Assembly (NCBI GenBank): GCA_015698305.1
Contig: CP048620.1
Span: 313,885 to 377,884 of the forward strand
DNA: 64,000 bases
Direction: 5' to 3'
From: Candidatus Nitrohelix vancouverensis
GTDB taxonomy: Bacteria > Nitrospinota > Nitrospinia > Nitrospinales > VA-1
The position numbers were made by a program, and so were the translations under genes. Of this stretch, positions 53,465-63,983 are shown in pieces. The notes below the pieces were generated by a model, which saw only the letters and a program-made list of their open reading frames with translations, did no database searches and was not told the origin of the DNA. Position 1 is the stretch's first letter. Each line of letters opens with the position of its first letter.

Positions 53465-53752
53465 ATGGATAAAAAAGAAGAGTTTCAAAACAAATTACAG
53501 GCCCAGTTAGACGATTGGAGCGCGGAAATCGACCAGCTCAAAGCCAAAGCCGACAAGGCGGAAGCAGAGGCGAAACTGGCATATTACAAAGAGATCGAAG
53601 AAATTCGCGGCATGCAAAAGTCTGCACAGGACAAACTCAATGAATTGAAAGAAGCCAGCGAAGAGGCCTGGGAAGACCTGAAAGAAGGGGTAGAAAGCGC
53701 CTGGGGCTCTTTAAGCAATGCGGTTCGCTCGGCCATCTCCCGATTCAGTTAA
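53465..53752 (+). CDS. Coiled-coil protein of the Sll1863-like stress family (copy 2)
   Basis: 95 residues from the ATG at 53465 (GGGAG upstream). Shows LQAQLDDWSAEIDQLKAKAD, YYKEIEEIRGMQKSAQDKL and AWEDLKEGVESAWGSLSNAV, the family signature, and is similar over its length to copy 1. Function in this family is poorly known; associated with stress in cyanobacteria. Confidence 0.85.
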   Translation: MDKKEEFQNKLQAQLDDWSAEIDQLKAKADKAEAEAKLAYYKEIEEIRGMQKSAQDKLNELKEASEEAWEDLKEGVESAWGSLSNAVRSAISRFS

Positions 53753-53779
53753 TCCTTCAGGCAAACAACCGAACCAGTC

Positions 53780-54181
53780 ATGAAGAAGAATCTTAAAATC
53801 GGCGACAAAGCCTCTCTCGTTAAAGTATTTACGCAAGAAGAAGTCGTCAACTACGCTCAACTCTCTGGAGACGTCAACCCGATCCATCTGGACGAGTCAT
53901 ACGCCGCCGGAACGGTTTTTGGAAAACGTATCGTACATGGCATGCTGGTCGCCAGCCTGTTCTCCGCGCTTGTCGGGGTGGAACTGCCGGGAGAAGGTTC
54001 CATCTACCTGGGACAAAGCCTGAGCTTTAAAGCCCCCGTGTTCATCGGCGACCGTGTCACCGCTACGGTCGAAATCATAAAAATCCGCGAAGACAAACCC
54101 ATCATCACCCTGCGCAGCCTCTGCGTTAACGATGCGGGGCAAACGCTGATCGAAGGCGAAGCCGTCGTCAAGTATGTGTAA
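53780..54181 (+). CDS. MaoC-like (R)-specific enoyl-CoA hydratase
   Basis: 133 residues, hot-dog fold. The hydratase motif is SGDVNPIHLDE (catalytic Asp and His), followed by FGKRIVHGMLVASLFS. PhaJ-type enzymes hydrate trans-2-enoyl-CoA to (R)-3-hydroxyacyl-CoA. No polyester synthase gene is nearby, so the pathway is open. Same strand as the coiled-coil genes, 27 bp downstream. Confidence 0.93.
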   Translation: MKKNLKIGDKASLVKVFTQEEVVNYAQLSGDVNPIHLDESYAAGTVFGKRIVHGMLVASLFSALVGVELPGEGSIYLGQSLSFKAPVFIGDRVTATVEIIKIREDKPIITLRSLCVNDAGQTLIEGEAVVKYV

Positions 54182-54237
54182 AACAACTCCAACTCTTCTT
54201 ATCAGCCGTTAAGCCGGGGCTGCAAATATTGCCGGAT

Positions 54238-54873
54238 TTACTCTCGCCCCCTTCTTAGAAGGACACCCATATAGCCTATCGTGACAGTGAACAGGCTGAC
54301 TCCGTAATGTATCATCGTAGAAATCCAGTAGGCGCCGGGTTCGTTGATGGAGTCGTAGATTTCGTGGCAGGTCCTGTTTCTTCCCGCGAAGCATTCGACG
54401 CTTCCGCTGAGCAGGGCGCCTGCAAGGAAATAGAGCATCACCGCTCCTAACGCAAAAAATATAAAGATGGCTTTCTTATGATAGAGGCTGAAGCCTTGCA
54501 GGCCTTGTCCTTCCGACCCGCGATCTTTCTCAAAGCGTTTCAGGAACGCCGCCATGCGCGGCACGATCCAAAAAGCGAGCCAACCCATCGTCGCCAACAT
54601 GAGCAATCTGAAATAAATATCCAGCGATGACGGGAATTGCGGCGCGAAATGAACGCGAGCGCTGACGGAGACAATGAAAACGGCAAGGCCTGAGTAGAAA
54701 AGAAGCCCGTCCCGATTGTCTTTTGACGGAGGCGGCAGACTGGCGAATGTCGCTTCTTTTTGCTCTTTCTTCTTTCGTTCCTGCACCTCCCAATACTTCG
54801 CGAAGACGATCCCGCAGGTGACGCAGGTGTCTGCGCTGTCTTGTTCTGTTTTGCATTGAGGGCATTTCATCAT
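54238..54873 (-). CDS. Zinc-ribbon membrane protein of unknown function
   Basis: 211 residues from the ATG at 54873 (the frame is open upstream but without a convincing start). Zinc ribbon CPQCKTEQDSADTCVTC at the N-terminus, then four membrane segments (LLFYSGLAVFIVSVSA, LLMLATMGWLAFWIV, AIFIFFALGAVMLYFLAGALL, YGVSLFTVTIGYMGVL). No recognised family. Confidence 0.7.
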   Translation of the reverse strand: MMKCPQCKTEQDSADTCVTCGIVFAKYWEVQERKKKEQKEATFASLPPPSKDNRDGLLFYSGLAVFIVSVSARVHFAPQFPSSLDIYFRLLMLATMGWLAFWIVPRMAAFLKRFEKDRGSEGQGLQGFSLYHKKAIFIFFALGAVMLYFLAGALLSGSVECFAGRNRTCHEIYDSINEPGAYWISTMIHYGVSLFTVTIGYMGVLLRRGRE

Positions 54874-55210
54874 CGCCGCCGATTGAGTTTCGCCTGCCTC
54901 TATCATAGTACAAAATCGGTATGATTGAGAATTTAGCGCTTTATCCGGTAAAGGAGATCGAATGTCTCTTGCGCCTCCCTCTTCTTTTACGCCTACTTCC
55001 TCAATACTTACGGGGACTTCCGCTTTCATGCAGAAAATCAGACTATAAATCCTATGCTTTGAATCGCTTATCGGTTTATCATAGAGAGTGCGGATATAAT
55101 TCTACGACGAGGCTTCTACGCGTCGATGGATTTCCTCGACCCCGTGAAAGAAGAGGTTTATCGGCCCTGAGCGGCTTTAACTGTTCTTCTAAATAATCTG
55201 AGAGTAATGA
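54874..55210. other. Intergenic region upstream of the TonB receptor
   Basis: 337 bp between divergent genes. A reading frame of 91 codons (54921-55196) is compositionally poor and lacks similarity or a good start, so it is not called. No clear promoter or riboswitch was recognised. Confidence 0.5.
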
Positions 55211-57196
55211 ATGGTTTTTTCAAAACGGTTGTTAAACATTATTGCCCTTCTATTATTCCTGCAGTGGCTGGATGGCGTCGCCCCTCACAAGGGCTTTGCA
55301 GAATCTATTGACGACACCCGCGTCGCAAACAGCAACGCTTCCAAGGTCGTTGACGAGGAATTAGACGCTTTGATGGAGTTGGACCTTGAGGACTTGCTGG
55401 TAACGGTCGCCTCCAAGCAGGATGAAAAGCTCTCGGATGCGCCGGGGATCATCACGGTTATCACGGCGAAAGATATCAAAAATTATGGCGCCAACAATTT
55501 GATGGACCTTCTGTCGCGCCTGCCCAACGTTTACGGCTACGGCACGGCGGCGGGCATGAACAGCGTGACGTCGATACGCGGGCAGACGCTTGGCTTTCAA
55601 GACGTGCATGTGTTGTTCCTGCTCAACGGTCGACCGATGCGGGAAAACGTTGCGGGCGGTCTCAATATTCCCATCTATTCGACGCTTCCTCTCAATGCAA
55701 TTGAACGGATCGAAATCATTCGCGGTCCGGGTTCTGCCCTTTATGGCACCGGCGCCTTCTCTGGCGTGGTCAACATCATCCTGAAAAATTCCGAGTCCGA
55801 AGAAGCGAACGCCTTTCAGGCGGGATACGGCTCTTTCGACACGAAAACGGCGGCGGGCATTGTCAGCGGCAAGAAAGACGACTGGGACTATATGGTTTCC
55901 GGCAACGTTGCCGACGCCGAGGGCTGGCGTTTCAGCATGACGGATGAAAACAACGTCAACAACACGACGAGTCTCAATCAGAAAACCCACGGCATGGTGG
56001 CGCATGCGAGCAAGAACGGATTCACCTTTACCGGGGCTTCGCTTTACGACGCGCGACAGAATCTGGGTTCCACGCCGAACTGGCCGATCAGCCACCTCTA
56101 CGAAATCCGCCGCAGTATGTTCGACCTTCAATACGAACAGGAATTGACGCAAAACTGGAAGGCCACCTGGAACTTCACCTACAATTTAATGGATCTGGTG
56201 AACTCAACCGACACCGATTTTCTTTCTGAAAATATGCATGTGGAAGGAGCGGTGCGCGGCAAACTGTTCGACCGGGTCAACCTTCTTGCGGGAGGCGTGT
56301 ACAAACGCCTGGGAGACGACCCGGGCGTGGGCCGGACTTTTTGGGTGAACGAACACAGCCTCTATGCACAAGCAGATTACGATGTATTCAAATCGTTGAA
56401 TCTGCTGGTCGGCCTTCAGTTGAACAAAGTGCGAAAAGTAGACTACGACCTTTCGCCCCGCTTTGCCGCAGTATGGCATATCACCCCGGAGCTTGGCGTC
56501 AAAACGCTATACTCCAAAGCGTTTCGCTCGCCCACTGCGGGAGAATTGAAAGTCTTCACAGCCAGCTTTATAGGCAACGAGTCGCTTCGCCCCGAAACCA
56601 TCAAAACCTTTGACGCCCAGATTTTCTACAAAAAAAGCAATCTCTTCACCGCTCTGACCTATTACGACAGTCGACAAAAAGACACGATAGAACTGGTCTC
56701 TTCCGGCGCGGCTGTAACTCCAAGAAATGGGGAGAAGGTGCATTATCAGGGCGTCGAATGGGAATGGAAGTTGAAACCGGAGCGGGAATGGGAATTCAGC
56801 GGGTCGCTGTCCTATCAGGTCAATGAAAACGATTCAGGCAGTCCCGATGTCGGGCGCATCTCCAATTTCATGGCGAAAGCAGGCGTTCTCTATCAATCTC
56901 CCCAAGGCTATTCGGTCGGCCTGTTCAACAGTCACTTCAGCGACGCGCAACGAATCAACAGTGCGCGCCGGGTCAACCCAGAGGCCGAAGCCTACAATCT
57001 ACTCACTCTCAACGCATCGATGGACGTTCCTAAAAAAATGATTCCTGGGGGCTGGCCCGATGTCCGCCTCAATCTATACGTCGACAACTTACTTGATGAA
57101 GATATTTATTTCCCCGAAGTCATCAGAGGTATCATTAACACGATCCCCATCCATAGCGGTATCGGGGCGTTCGGCCAAATCGTTTTGAAATTCTGA
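55211..57196 (+). CDS. TonB-dependent outer-membrane receptor
   Basis: 661 residues. Signal peptide (about 1-31), a plug domain at about 60-180 (LSDAPGIITVITAKDIKNYG, RLPNVYGYGTAAGMNSVTSIRG, LNAIERIEIIRGPGSALYGTGAFSGVVNIIL), and a C-terminal barrel ending IVLKF. Imports a siderophore, vitamin or similar, but the sequence does not tell which. It is the first gene of an operon with a YfiR-like protein and a hybrid kinase; such trios are recurrent and suggest that the receptor or its ligand is sensed by the kinase. Confidence 0.93.
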   Translation: MVFSKRLLNIIALLLFLQWLDGVAPHKGFAESIDDTRVANSNASKVVDEELDALMELDLEDLLVTVASKQDEKLSDAPGIITVITAKDIKNYGANNLMDLLSRLPNVYGYGTAAGMNSVTSIRGQTLGFQDVHVLFLLNGRPMRENVAGGLNIPIYSTLPLNAIERIEIIRGPGSALYGTGAFSGVVNIILKNSESEEANAFQAGYGSFDTKTAAGIVSGKKDDWDYMVSGNVADAEGWRFSMTDENNVNNTTSLNQKTHGMVAHASKNGFTFTGASLYDARQNLGSTPNWPISHLYEIRRSMFDLQYEQELTQNWKATWNFTYNLMDLVNSTDTDFLSENMHVEGAVRGKLFDRVNLLAGGVYKRLGDDPGVGRTFWVNEHSLYAQADYDVFKSLNLLVGLQLNKVRKVDYDLSPRFAAVWHITPELGVKTLYSKAFRSPTAGELKVFTASFIGNESLRPETIKTFDAQIFYKKSNLFTALTYYDSRQKDTIELVSSGAAVTPRNGEKVHYQGVEWEWKLKPEREWEFSGSLSYQVNENDSGSPDVGRISNFMAKAGVLYQSPQGYSVGLFNSHFSDAQRINSARRVNPEAEAYNLLTLNASMDVPKKMIPGGWPDVRLNLYVDNLLDEDIYFPEVIRGIINTIPIHSGIGAFGQIVLKF

Positions 57197-57209
57197 TCTG
57201 GTAACGATT

Positions 57210-57743
57210 ATGAAGAACAAACGAAAATTCATTTGGCTTTCCCTCTATATCCTTATCTATTCCTTTTCCGTATTGTCTTCACACGCCTTAGCGACAGAGA
57301 GTGAACTGAAAAACAAAACCAAAGCCGTCTTCATCTATAAACTGCTACGTTATATTTCCTGGCCGGAGAGCAAGAAACCTCCTTCAAATAAGCCTTACAT
57401 GCTATGCATCGTTGAACAAAACGAATTATTCGGGCATCTTAAATACATCGAAGAGAAAGATAAGGGATTTGTTGTTCAGGCAATCAAAGACTATTCCGAT
57501 GCGGATGATTGCCATATGGTATTTGTTTCTGCCTCCAGTAACATCTCTACACAACAAATACTACGGGCCACAAATAGCATATTGACGATTGGAGAGTCCT
57601 CTGATTTTTTTGATCGCGGCGGCATGATTTATTTTTCCTATGGCGCAAGCGGCTTGAAACTTAATATCAACCGCAGTCGGCTGATGGAATCCGGCCTGAA
57701 AATCAGTTCCAATTTATTGCGCTTTGCAGACATCGTGAAATGA
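57210..57743 (+). CDS. YfiR/DUF4154-family periplasmic protein
   Basis: 177 residues with a signal peptide ([19 protein letters not shown]). Family pattern [27 protein letters not shown] and [21 protein letters not shown]. YfiR restrains a membrane diguanylate cyclase in Pseudomonas. Here it overlaps by 4 bp a hybrid kinase gene, so it probably acts as its periplasmic signal input. Confidence 0.9.
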   Translation: MKNKRKFIWLSLYILIYSFSVLSSHALATESELKNKTKAVFIYKLLRYISWPESKKPPSNKPYMLCIVEQNELFGHLKYIEEKDKGFVVQAIKDYSDADDCHMVFVSASSNISTQQILRATNSILTIGESSDFFDRGGMIYFSYGASGLKLNINRSRLMESGLKISSNLLRFADIVK

Positions 57744-59836
57744 ATACAGACATACCCAGCCTCGATTCAGTCCCCAAAAACGTTCGTCGGCGTTTTTTCA
57801 TTTTATCTTTCATCCTCTGCCTGGCGATCCAGCTATACACGCTGATTCTTTGGCAAGCGCTTGTTAACGAGGAACATGAAAATATTCGCTCCACGGTCAG
57901 AAAGGAAGCGGAGAAATTCACCTTGGAATTCAAGGCGGAAATCACCAATGGAATCGTCGCCCTTGAACGAATGGCGGCGCGCATTAAAAATCACACCGCC
58001 TTGCCCGGGCACACAAGTCCTCACGTGTCGCTTTGGATTTTGGATGCGCAGTCTTTTTTAGCCGATTTCAATACGCTCGATTCAATAGGACAATTCGACC
58101 AGAAATTAAACGAACGGTGGAAGGTCACAAAGAAATCAGAAGCGGATCAAGCCAGCATGCAAGCGTTTCTGAACCGAGAAATCAATCTGGCCAATAACAA
58201 TATCAAGTCCACCTTGATCCATTCTGCGACCTGGAGCAATTCTAGAAATCTTGTGGTCATCATTCCGCTGATGATGGGGGATAAAACGAAGGATTATCTG
58301 ATCGCATCCTTTAACCTTGACGATCTGATCAGCAATATCCTTTTTAAATTTCCCGTAGAAGATTTTTCAATTATTTTCTCCAATAGCATGGAGGTTTTTA
58401 ACAACGATCGGCAGTTTGATGATTATTCAAAATCCCCCTATGGCGCGCAGGAAGAAATCAATTTCCTCGGTCAGAAATGGGATCTCTATATTTGGCCAAA
58501 CCCTGTTTTTCTTGAACATGGTAAAAACATATTGCCCGGCGTTGTGCTGTTTACCGGCATCCTGACCAATTTATTAATTATCGCCATCCTGTTCTTGTCC
58601 TTCAAAACATGGGTCGGATCAAAGAAGATTCTGGCCTTGAATCAAACGCTGGAGTTGAACGTAGAAAACCGGACCAAACAATTGCGTCTGGCAAAAGAGG
58701 AAGCGGAACGGGCCAACAGAGCCAAATCAGAATTCCTGGCCCGCATGAGCCATGAACTGCGCACGCCCATGAACGCTATTCTGGGCTTCACGCAACTGCT
58801 GGAAATGGACGGCTCTAATCTGACCGAAACTCAAAGGGACAATATACAAAAAGTCATTTCTGCCGGAAACCATCTCCTGGAACTCATCAACGAAGTGCTC
58901 GACTTATCGAAAGTCGAATCGGGCAATTTGAAATTGACCTTCGAGCTTATCGACATAGTGCCTCTGGTTGACAATGTCTTTTCCATTTCAAGACCTCTCG
59001 CTAACCAGCGCGGCGTCTCTCTCGAATACGAGAGAATCCCTGACGAAAATTATTTTGTCAAAGTGGACCCGCTTCGCATGAAACAAGTGGTGTTGAATCT
59101 GGTGTCCAATGCGATCAAATACAATAAACAAGGCGGTTCAGTTGTGGTCTCTTATGAAAAACCCAAAGCCAATAGAATTCGACTTGGCATCCGCGATACG
59201 GGACCCGGAATCCCCCATGAAAAACAAGACCGGCTGTTCAAACCGTTTGAGCGTCTTGACATTGATCAGGATCAAATAGAAGGGACAGGAATTGGTCTGA
59301 CCATTTCAAAACAATTGGTCAATTTGATGAACGGGGCGATCGGCTTTCAAAGCGCGCCGGGCAGGGGCAGTTATTTTTATATCGACTTCCCTCTGTCTGC
59401 CAACATCACACAAACCGACGCAAAGGATAAATCTCTCGATGCAGAAGAACCCGCATCAGTTAAAAACAGCAAAAAGCAGATTCTTTACATTGAAGACATT
59501 CCCGCCAATGTGGAACTGGTGAGGCAAATACTGTTAATAAAATCCAATATCGATTTGCTATGGGCAGGAAATGCAGAGGACGGGATCTTGAGCGCGCAAA
59601 AGAACATCCCGGATTTGATTCTGATGGACATCCATCTACCCGGCATGGATGGTTTGACCGCATTCAAGCAATTGCAACAAATCGAAGCGGTCAAACACAT
59701 CCCTGTGATCGCTCTTACAGCCGACGCCATGAATTTTGAGGTCAACAAAGTTTCCGACCTTGGATTCCACGCTTACATAACGAAACCCATCAACGTTGCG
59801 GCCTTCCTCAAAATCATCGACGAAATTTTACAGTAA
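57740..59836 (+). CDS. Membrane hybrid histidine kinase
   Basis: 698 residues. An N-terminal membrane segment (about 20-42), a periplasmic sensor domain of about 220 residues (dCache-like in size, without signature), a second membrane segment (about 268-293), a coiled coil, HisKA with His338 ([14 protein letters not shown]), HATPase ([26 protein letters not shown]) and a receiver with Asp630 ([13 protein letters not shown]). Translationally coupled to the YfiR-like gene. No output domain is present; the target is not in the window. Confidence 0.93.
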   Translation: MNTDIPSLDSVPKNVRRRFFILSFILCLAIQLYTLILWQALVNEEHENIRSTVRKEAEKFTLEFKAEITNGIVALERMAARIKNHTALPGHTSPHVSLWILDAQSFLADFNTLDSIGQFDQKLNERWKVTKKSEADQASMQAFLNREINLANNNIKSTLIHSATWSNSRNLVVIIPLMMGDKTKDYLIASFNLDDLISNILFKFPVEDFSIIFSNSMEVFNNDRQFDDYSKSPYGAQEEINFLGQKWDLYIWPNPVFLEHGKNILPGVVLFTGILTNLLIIAILFLSFKTWVGSKKILALNQTLELNVENRTKQLRLAKEEAERANRAKSEFLARMSHELRTPMNAILGFTQLLEMDGSNLTETQRDNIQKVISAGNHLLELINEVLDLSKVESGNLKLTFELIDIVPLVDNVFSISRPLANQRGVSLEYERIPDENYFVKVDPLRMKQVVLNLVSNAIKYNKQGGSVVVSYEKPKANRIRLGIRDTGPGIPHEKQDRLFKPFERLDIDQDQIEGTGIGLTISKQLVNLMNGAIGFQSAPGRGSYFYIDFPLSANITQTDAKDKSLDAEEPASVKNSKKQILYIEDIPANVELVRQILLIKSNIDLLWAGNAEDGILSAQKNIPDLILMDIHLPGMDGLTAFKQLQQIEAVKHIPVIALTADAMNFEVNKVSDLGFHAYITKPINVAAFLKIIDEILQ

Positions 59837-59863
59837 GCCCGGGCGCAGATAACCGCGCTTCGC

Positions 59864-62224
59864 TTAAACTTTAAATTTACTCACCAGGCTTTGCAAATCG
59901 TTCGCGAGTTTTGACAACTCAACCGCCGCTTCACGAGTTTGACTCGAACCGTGAGTGGTTTCCTGTGCCGCCGTAGAGACGCCTGCGATATTCTCGGCAA
60001 TCTCGCTAACGCCTTTGGAAGCCTCCGACACGTTACGCGTCATCTCGTTGGTCGTGGCGCTCTGCTCCTCCACAGCGCTGGCGATGGTGTTCGAAATATC
60101 ATTTGTCTTGTTGATGATTTCGGTGATCTCTCCGATCGCCTCAACCACATCGCCGGTGCTTTCCTGAATCATCTGAATCTTCTGGCTGATCTCTTCCGTC
60201 GCCTTTGCGGTCTGCGTTGCCAGTTCCTTGACCTCGTTGGCGACGACGGCAAAACCTTTGCCCGCTTCACCAGCGCGCGCAGCCTCGATCGTTGCGTTGA
60301 GCGCCAGCAAGTTGGTTTGTTCCGCAATCGACGTAATGACCTTGATCACCTCGCCAATCTCCTTGGAATTATCGCCCAGCACATTAATGGTCCCGCTTGT
60401 TTTGCGAGTGATCTCGACCGCTTGCGACGAAACCTTCGCCGCCTGCGTGGCATTGCTTGATATTTCCTTGATGCTGGCGCTCATTTCTTCAGAACCTGTC
60501 GCCACGGTTTGTACGTTGGAACCGACCTCCTCGCTGGCCGCGGCGACAACTCCCGCCTGAGCCGAAGTCTCTTCCGCATTTGCAGACATCGTGGCGCTGG
60601 TCGCGGTGAGTTCTTCCGCCGCCGCGCTGACCGATTCAGCCGTCTGCCCGATTCGCCCCAGGTCATTTCGCAACTCATTAAAAAACTTGCTCAAGCCTTC
60701 GCCGAGTTGCCCTATGGCATCGGCGCCGCTGACCGTCACGCTTCGAGTGAGATCACCTACTGACGCCGAAGAAACCACTTCGAGTATGCTGTTCACTTTC
60801 GCCTGAAGCTCTTCCGCCTCTTTTCTTTCTTTCTCCGCCTGCTGTCGCTCCGCTTCGGCTTGTTCTACAGCGAGCGTTCTCTCACGTTCATCCTGCTCGG
60901 CTTTCTGAGTCCGTTGCAACGCCTCCTGTTCTCGTATTTTTTCATCATTTTCAATTTTTTCCTTCGCCTGTTTCAGCATGCCCTGCAAGGACTCTTCGAA
61001 ATCCCCCTGCAATCCAAATTGCTCCTTGCTCACATTGCCTGCCAGTATCTCGCTGGATGATTTTAAAAAGACCTGCAGGCTCTTCAACATTTCGTTAAAG
61101 ACTTTTCCCAATTCGCCAATCTCGTCATTAGATTTCACAACCACAAGATCCTGCTTGAGCTTTCCATGAGACATCGTGCTCAACTTGCCGGCAACTTCCA
61201 CCAGCGGCGCTGAAATGGTTCGGGCCGACATCAGTCCCAGAGCTACGATGATGATCACGCCGATGAAACCAATAATCAGAATCGTATTTCTTAAATCTCG
61301 CGCAGGCCCGAGGGCTTCTGCCTCGTCAATTTCCGCGATGAGAGCCCATTTCTGATCCGCAATTTTTACCGGGGTGTACGCGGAAAACACGGTTCCGCCC
61401 GTGTAATCGATCAGAACTTTGGCGCCGGTGATTCCAGACAGGCTTTCGCGAGAGGCGTCTGTATCCACCTTTCCATTCGCCGGATCCGCAAAAGACGCTT
61501 TCACGCTATGCCCGACGGGATCGAGAAAAGAATCGGATCGCATCAATTTGTCGGAACCCACCAGATAGGTTTCCCCCGTTTTCCCCAGTCCCGAACGCTC
61601 TTGCATGATGGCGTTGATATCTCCCAAGGAAACCTGAAAGGCCGCTGATCCGATATAATTTCCCTTGGCGTCCATCAAGGGAGTCGCAATAAAACTAGCC
61701 GCTTCATTGGACGGATCGTACCAGGAAAAGTCCTCGAAAACCGTTCCCGATTTCGACTTTTTGAAAACCCGCGCCAGACCAGAATTGGACAGGGGGCCTG
61801 ATATTAAATTCGTTCCAAGGTCGGATTCTCTGGCGACGGTATAAACCACATCGCCGTTCGGAGCAATGAGGAAGACGTCATAAAAACTAAACACTCTGTT
61901 GAATGTATCTAACCCTTCATGATGTTTACTGAGAAAATCCTTATAGGCCGAACTCTCAAGCCCTCCGGAATGAAAGGCCTCTCCAAAATCTTTCATCCCG
62001 TTCGCGAATCTTAAATTTTTTGGGATGTCTTCCATGAGCTTCAATTTATTTTCAAAATATTTTTCGATCTGAAGCTTTTTCACTTCGCGCAGGGAGGACA
62101 ACTGATTGATCGCCTGCGTTGACAATGCGGAGGTAGACTGGTTCAAAGAAATGAGGGACACTGCGGAGAGAGGAACAATTCCAACGATCAGAAAAAGAAT
62201 GAGCAATTTCTTTCCGATATTCAT
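59864..62224 (-). CDS. Methyl-accepting chemotaxis protein
   Basis: 786 residues. Membrane segment 7-27, a periplasmic dCache domain (about 35-310, [25 protein letters not shown]), second membrane segment (about 315-335), HAMP (about 335-395), a long charged coiled coil rich in Glu/Gln/Arg, and the MCP signalling domain (about 520-786) with the hairpin tip [20 protein letters not shown]. It has no C-terminal NWETF-type tether. Convergent with the kinase gene, GGAGG before the ATG. Ligand unknown. Confidence 0.95.
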   Translation of the reverse strand: MNIGKKLLILFLIVGIVPLSAVSLISLNQSTSALSTQAINQLSSLREVKKLQIEKYFENKLKLMEDIPKNLRFANGMKDFGEAFHSGGLESSAYKDFLSKHHEGLDTFNRVFSFYDVFLIAPNGDVVYTVARESDLGTNLISGPLSNSGLARVFKKSKSGTVFEDFSWYDPSNEAASFIATPLMDAKGNYIGSAAFQVSLGDINAIMQERSGLGKTGETYLVGSDKLMRSDSFLDPVGHSVKASFADPANGKVDTDASRESLSGITGAKVLIDYTGGTVFSAYTPVKIADQKWALIAEIDEAEALGPARDLRNTILIIGFIGVIIIVALGLMSARTISAPLVEVAGKLSTMSHGKLKQDLVVVKSNDEIGELGKVFNEMLKSLQVFLKSSSEILAGNVSKEQFGLQGDFEESLQGMLKQAKEKIENDEKIREQEALQRTQKAEQDERERTLAVEQAEAERQQAEKERKEAEELQAKVNSILEVVSSASVGDLTRSVTVSGADAIGQLGEGLSKFFNELRNDLGRIGQTAESVSAAAEELTATSATMSANAEETSAQAGVVAAASEEVGSNVQTVATGSEEMSASIKEISSNATQAAKVSSQAVEITRKTSGTINVLGDNSKEIGEVIKVITSIAEQTNLLALNATIEAARAGEAGKGFAVVANEVKELATQTAKATEEISQKIQMIQESTGDVVEAIGEITEIINKTNDISNTIASAVEEQSATTNEMTRNVSEASKGVSEIAENIAGVSTAAQETTHGSSQTREAAVELSKLANDLQSLVSKFKV

Positions 62225-62708
62225 ATGACCTCCAATGTCAAAACTGGAAAATATTTATGTGTATAAAGATACTAAATATTAACACAAGTAAATGTAAATA
62301 TAGATGATTTACAGCTCTCATGTGTTTCTCTACTCTACATTCCAGAAGAATCAGGGGTCAGGCAAGCCCCCCTGCTCACCTCCAGAGGAGTAGGAATTTT
62401 TCCTATAATCATACTTCAACAAAACACTAACACAAAACAGACGCCAAGACGTCGGCAACCGCCAAGCTTTACCCAACTTTATAAAGGCGCTCCATTACCG
62501 GGGCTGATTTAAGGGGGCCTGCTCTATTAAAAGTACAAGCCGGGCGACAATTCCCAGCGAAACTTTATACCTGCGAGACGAGACGTTACAGTTGCGATCA
62601 TCATCAACCCGCAGGCGGAAGATAATCGACGTTTGCAGATCCGACGGCCTCTGTTTCTATAGCGCTTCAGGTTTGAAAGAAAACTACAGGTGAGTTCGGG
62701 TTAAACGA
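62225..62708. other. 484-bp intergenic region without recognised feature
   Basis: Lies between the 5' end of the chemoreceptor gene and the 3' end of the Rrf2 gene. It holds a C/G-rich run around 62358-62376 and scattered short inverted repeats. No gene, tRNA, riboswitch or insertion sequence was recognised. Confidence 0.5.
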
Positions 62709-63131
62709 TCAGGAATCGCAAAGCGGGATACTTTGGGAAGGTTCATCTAAAATCGTTTGGATCGTTGAGTTTCTGAAAACTTCTTCCATCAAATGAATGG
62801 AGTGGTTGATTTTCTTATGCAAGGCGCAAAGATTGGTTCCATGCGTCTCCAGCTTCAGGGGACATTTTTCGATCTGCTGGATGGGGTCCACCACGTTGAT
62901 GATCGAAAGCAAAGGCAATTCGTCGACCGGATGGTCCAACACATAGCCGCCATGCAAACCCCTCTGAGAGCGCACGATCTTACCTTTCGCCAGGGTGTGT
63001 AATACTTTGGAAAGGTAATGCTCCGGCACCTTGGTCAGTTTTGCAATCTCCACGGTTGTCAGAGGTTTGCCGGGATTTTGCGCCAGGCTGACCACCGCTC
63101 GCAGAGCGTATTCTACTGTTTGTGAAATCAT
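62709..63131 (-). CDS. Rrf2-family transcriptional regulator
   Basis: 140 residues. Winged-helix domain with LTTVEIAKLTKVPEHYLSKVLH and the wing RSQRGLHGGYVLDHP. In the loop where NsrR and IscR carry cluster-binding cysteines it has Cys90 and Cys102 (ECPLKL-like EKCPLKL and NLCALH), plus a third Cys at 138. The spacing differs from NsrR, so the cluster is uncertain. Divergent from a truncated haemoglobin gene, a usual NO-response arrangement. Confidence 0.9.
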   Translation of the reverse strand: MISQTVEYALRAVVSLAQNPGKPLTTVEIAKLTKVPEHYLSKVLHTLAKGKIVRSQRGLHGGYVLDHPVDELPLLSIINVVDPIQQIEKCPLKLETHGTNLCALHKKINHSIHLMEEVFRNSTIQTILDEPSQSIPLCDS

Positions 63132-63159
63132 ATTTGGATTTTAACCCGATAAAAAAATC

Positions 63160-63188
63160 TTGACTTTGATCATAGCAGATCGTAAATT
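63160..63188 (+). promoter_or_regulatory. Probable σ70 promoter of the haemoglobin gene
   Basis: TTGACT (63160-63165) and TAAATT (63183-63188) with a 17-base spacer. The start near 63195 is directly before the inverted repeat at 63199. Confidence 0.6.
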
Positions 63189-63198
63189 AAGATCAATC

Positions 63199-63218
63199 AA
63201 AAGATAAACATATCTTTT
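63199..63218. promoter_or_regulatory. Candidate Rrf2 operator (20-bp inverted repeat)
   Basis: Perfect 8-bp arms AAAAGATA and TATCTTTT with a four-base centre. It lies between the two divergent genes, just past the haemoglobin promoter, so binding would block transcription. The AAGAT/ATCTT core resembles NsrR-type half-sites. Confidence 0.65.
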
Positions 63219-63256
63219 TATCTCCATCACAACACTCAGCAACAAACGAGGTCATC

Positions 63257-63688
63257 ATGGAAGACAAAAAAGACAGCCCCGACCCACTCCCCCAGGACAT
63301 CCAGTCCGGCCCAGCCATCCGCCATCTCGTCGATACATTCTATACAAACGTGCGACAGGATAACCTGATCGGACCGATTTTTGAAGAAACCGTCGAAGAC
63401 TGGGGAAAACACCTGCCCACCATGTATCGTTTTTGGGAGAAACTTCTGTTCAACGTCCCCGATTACGACGGCAACCCCTTTCAAAAACACCTGAGCCTGC
63501 CTGTGCAACCGCCCCATTTTACGCGATGGATCGAATTATTCACTCAAACCGTGGACGACCATTTCGCAGGCCCCAAAGCGGAAGAGGCCAAGACCTTTGC
63601 CCGAAAAATAGCCAGCACCTTTCAGCTGAGAATGGGCCTGAAGCCTGAAAACCCCGAATGGGCGGTTCCGAATTATACGCGCGGATGA
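63257..63688 (+). CDS. Group III truncated haemoglobin
   Basis: 143 residues. The pattern is that of group III globins: LVDTFYTNVRQDNLIGPIF, FWEKLLFN, QKHLSLP (His78) and PPHFTRWIELF (His87), either of which is the candidate haem ligand region. Such globins act in NO or oxygen chemistry under low oxygen. Pairs with the divergent Rrf2 gene. Confidence 0.92.
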   Translation: MEDKKDSPDPLPQDIQSGPAIRHLVDTFYTNVRQDNLIGPIFEETVEDWGKHLPTMYRFWEKLLFNVPDYDGNPFQKHLSLPVQPPHFTRWIELFTQTVDDHFAGPKAEEAKTFARKIASTFQLRMGLKPENPEWAVPNYTRG

Positions 63689-63747
63689 TGGCAGGGGTCC
63701 AGAAACATATGAGGCCTCGCCAAACCTGTTTTTTCTGAATAAATTTC

Positions 63748-63936
63748 ATGAATATCAGGAACAAGACAATGGACGCCATCCTACTGGCAGGAAAACAGGC
63801 AGAGAGCGATTTTGTTAACCAGAACCCACAAGCGAAGGAGCTGGAAGCGGACACGCACCTGCATGTCCACAAGGAAAACAACCTGCTTTTTCACAGGCGC
63901 TGGAAGCGTCTTTGGTATAAAATAGACGGTGGGTAG
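63748..63936 (+). CDS. Short hypothetical protein
   Basis: 62 residues, or 55 from the ATG at 63769. Basic C-terminus (HRRWKRLWYKIDGG), His-rich centre (ADTHLHVHKEN). No family recognised and the ribosome site is weak. A hairpin follows at 63947, which supports a transcribed unit. Confidence 0.4.
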   Translation: MNIRNKTMDAILLAGKQAESDFVNQNPQAKELEADTHLHVHKENNLLFHRRWKRLWYKIDGG

Positions 63937-63946
63937 ATCAACCTAC

Positions 63947-63983
63947 GGAAGCTCGCATGCTATGCAAGGGAGCTTCCTCTTTA
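63947..63983 (+). terminator. Possible terminator
   Basis: Stem GGAAGCTC / GAGCTTCC of 8 bp, 15-base loop, followed by TCTTTAG. The U-tract is weak. Confidence 0.4.

Noticed and set aside
54921-55196. 91-codon plus-strand frame upstream of the TonB receptor
   Set aside because: Arg/Leu/Cys-rich composition, no family, overlaps the leader; probably non-coding.
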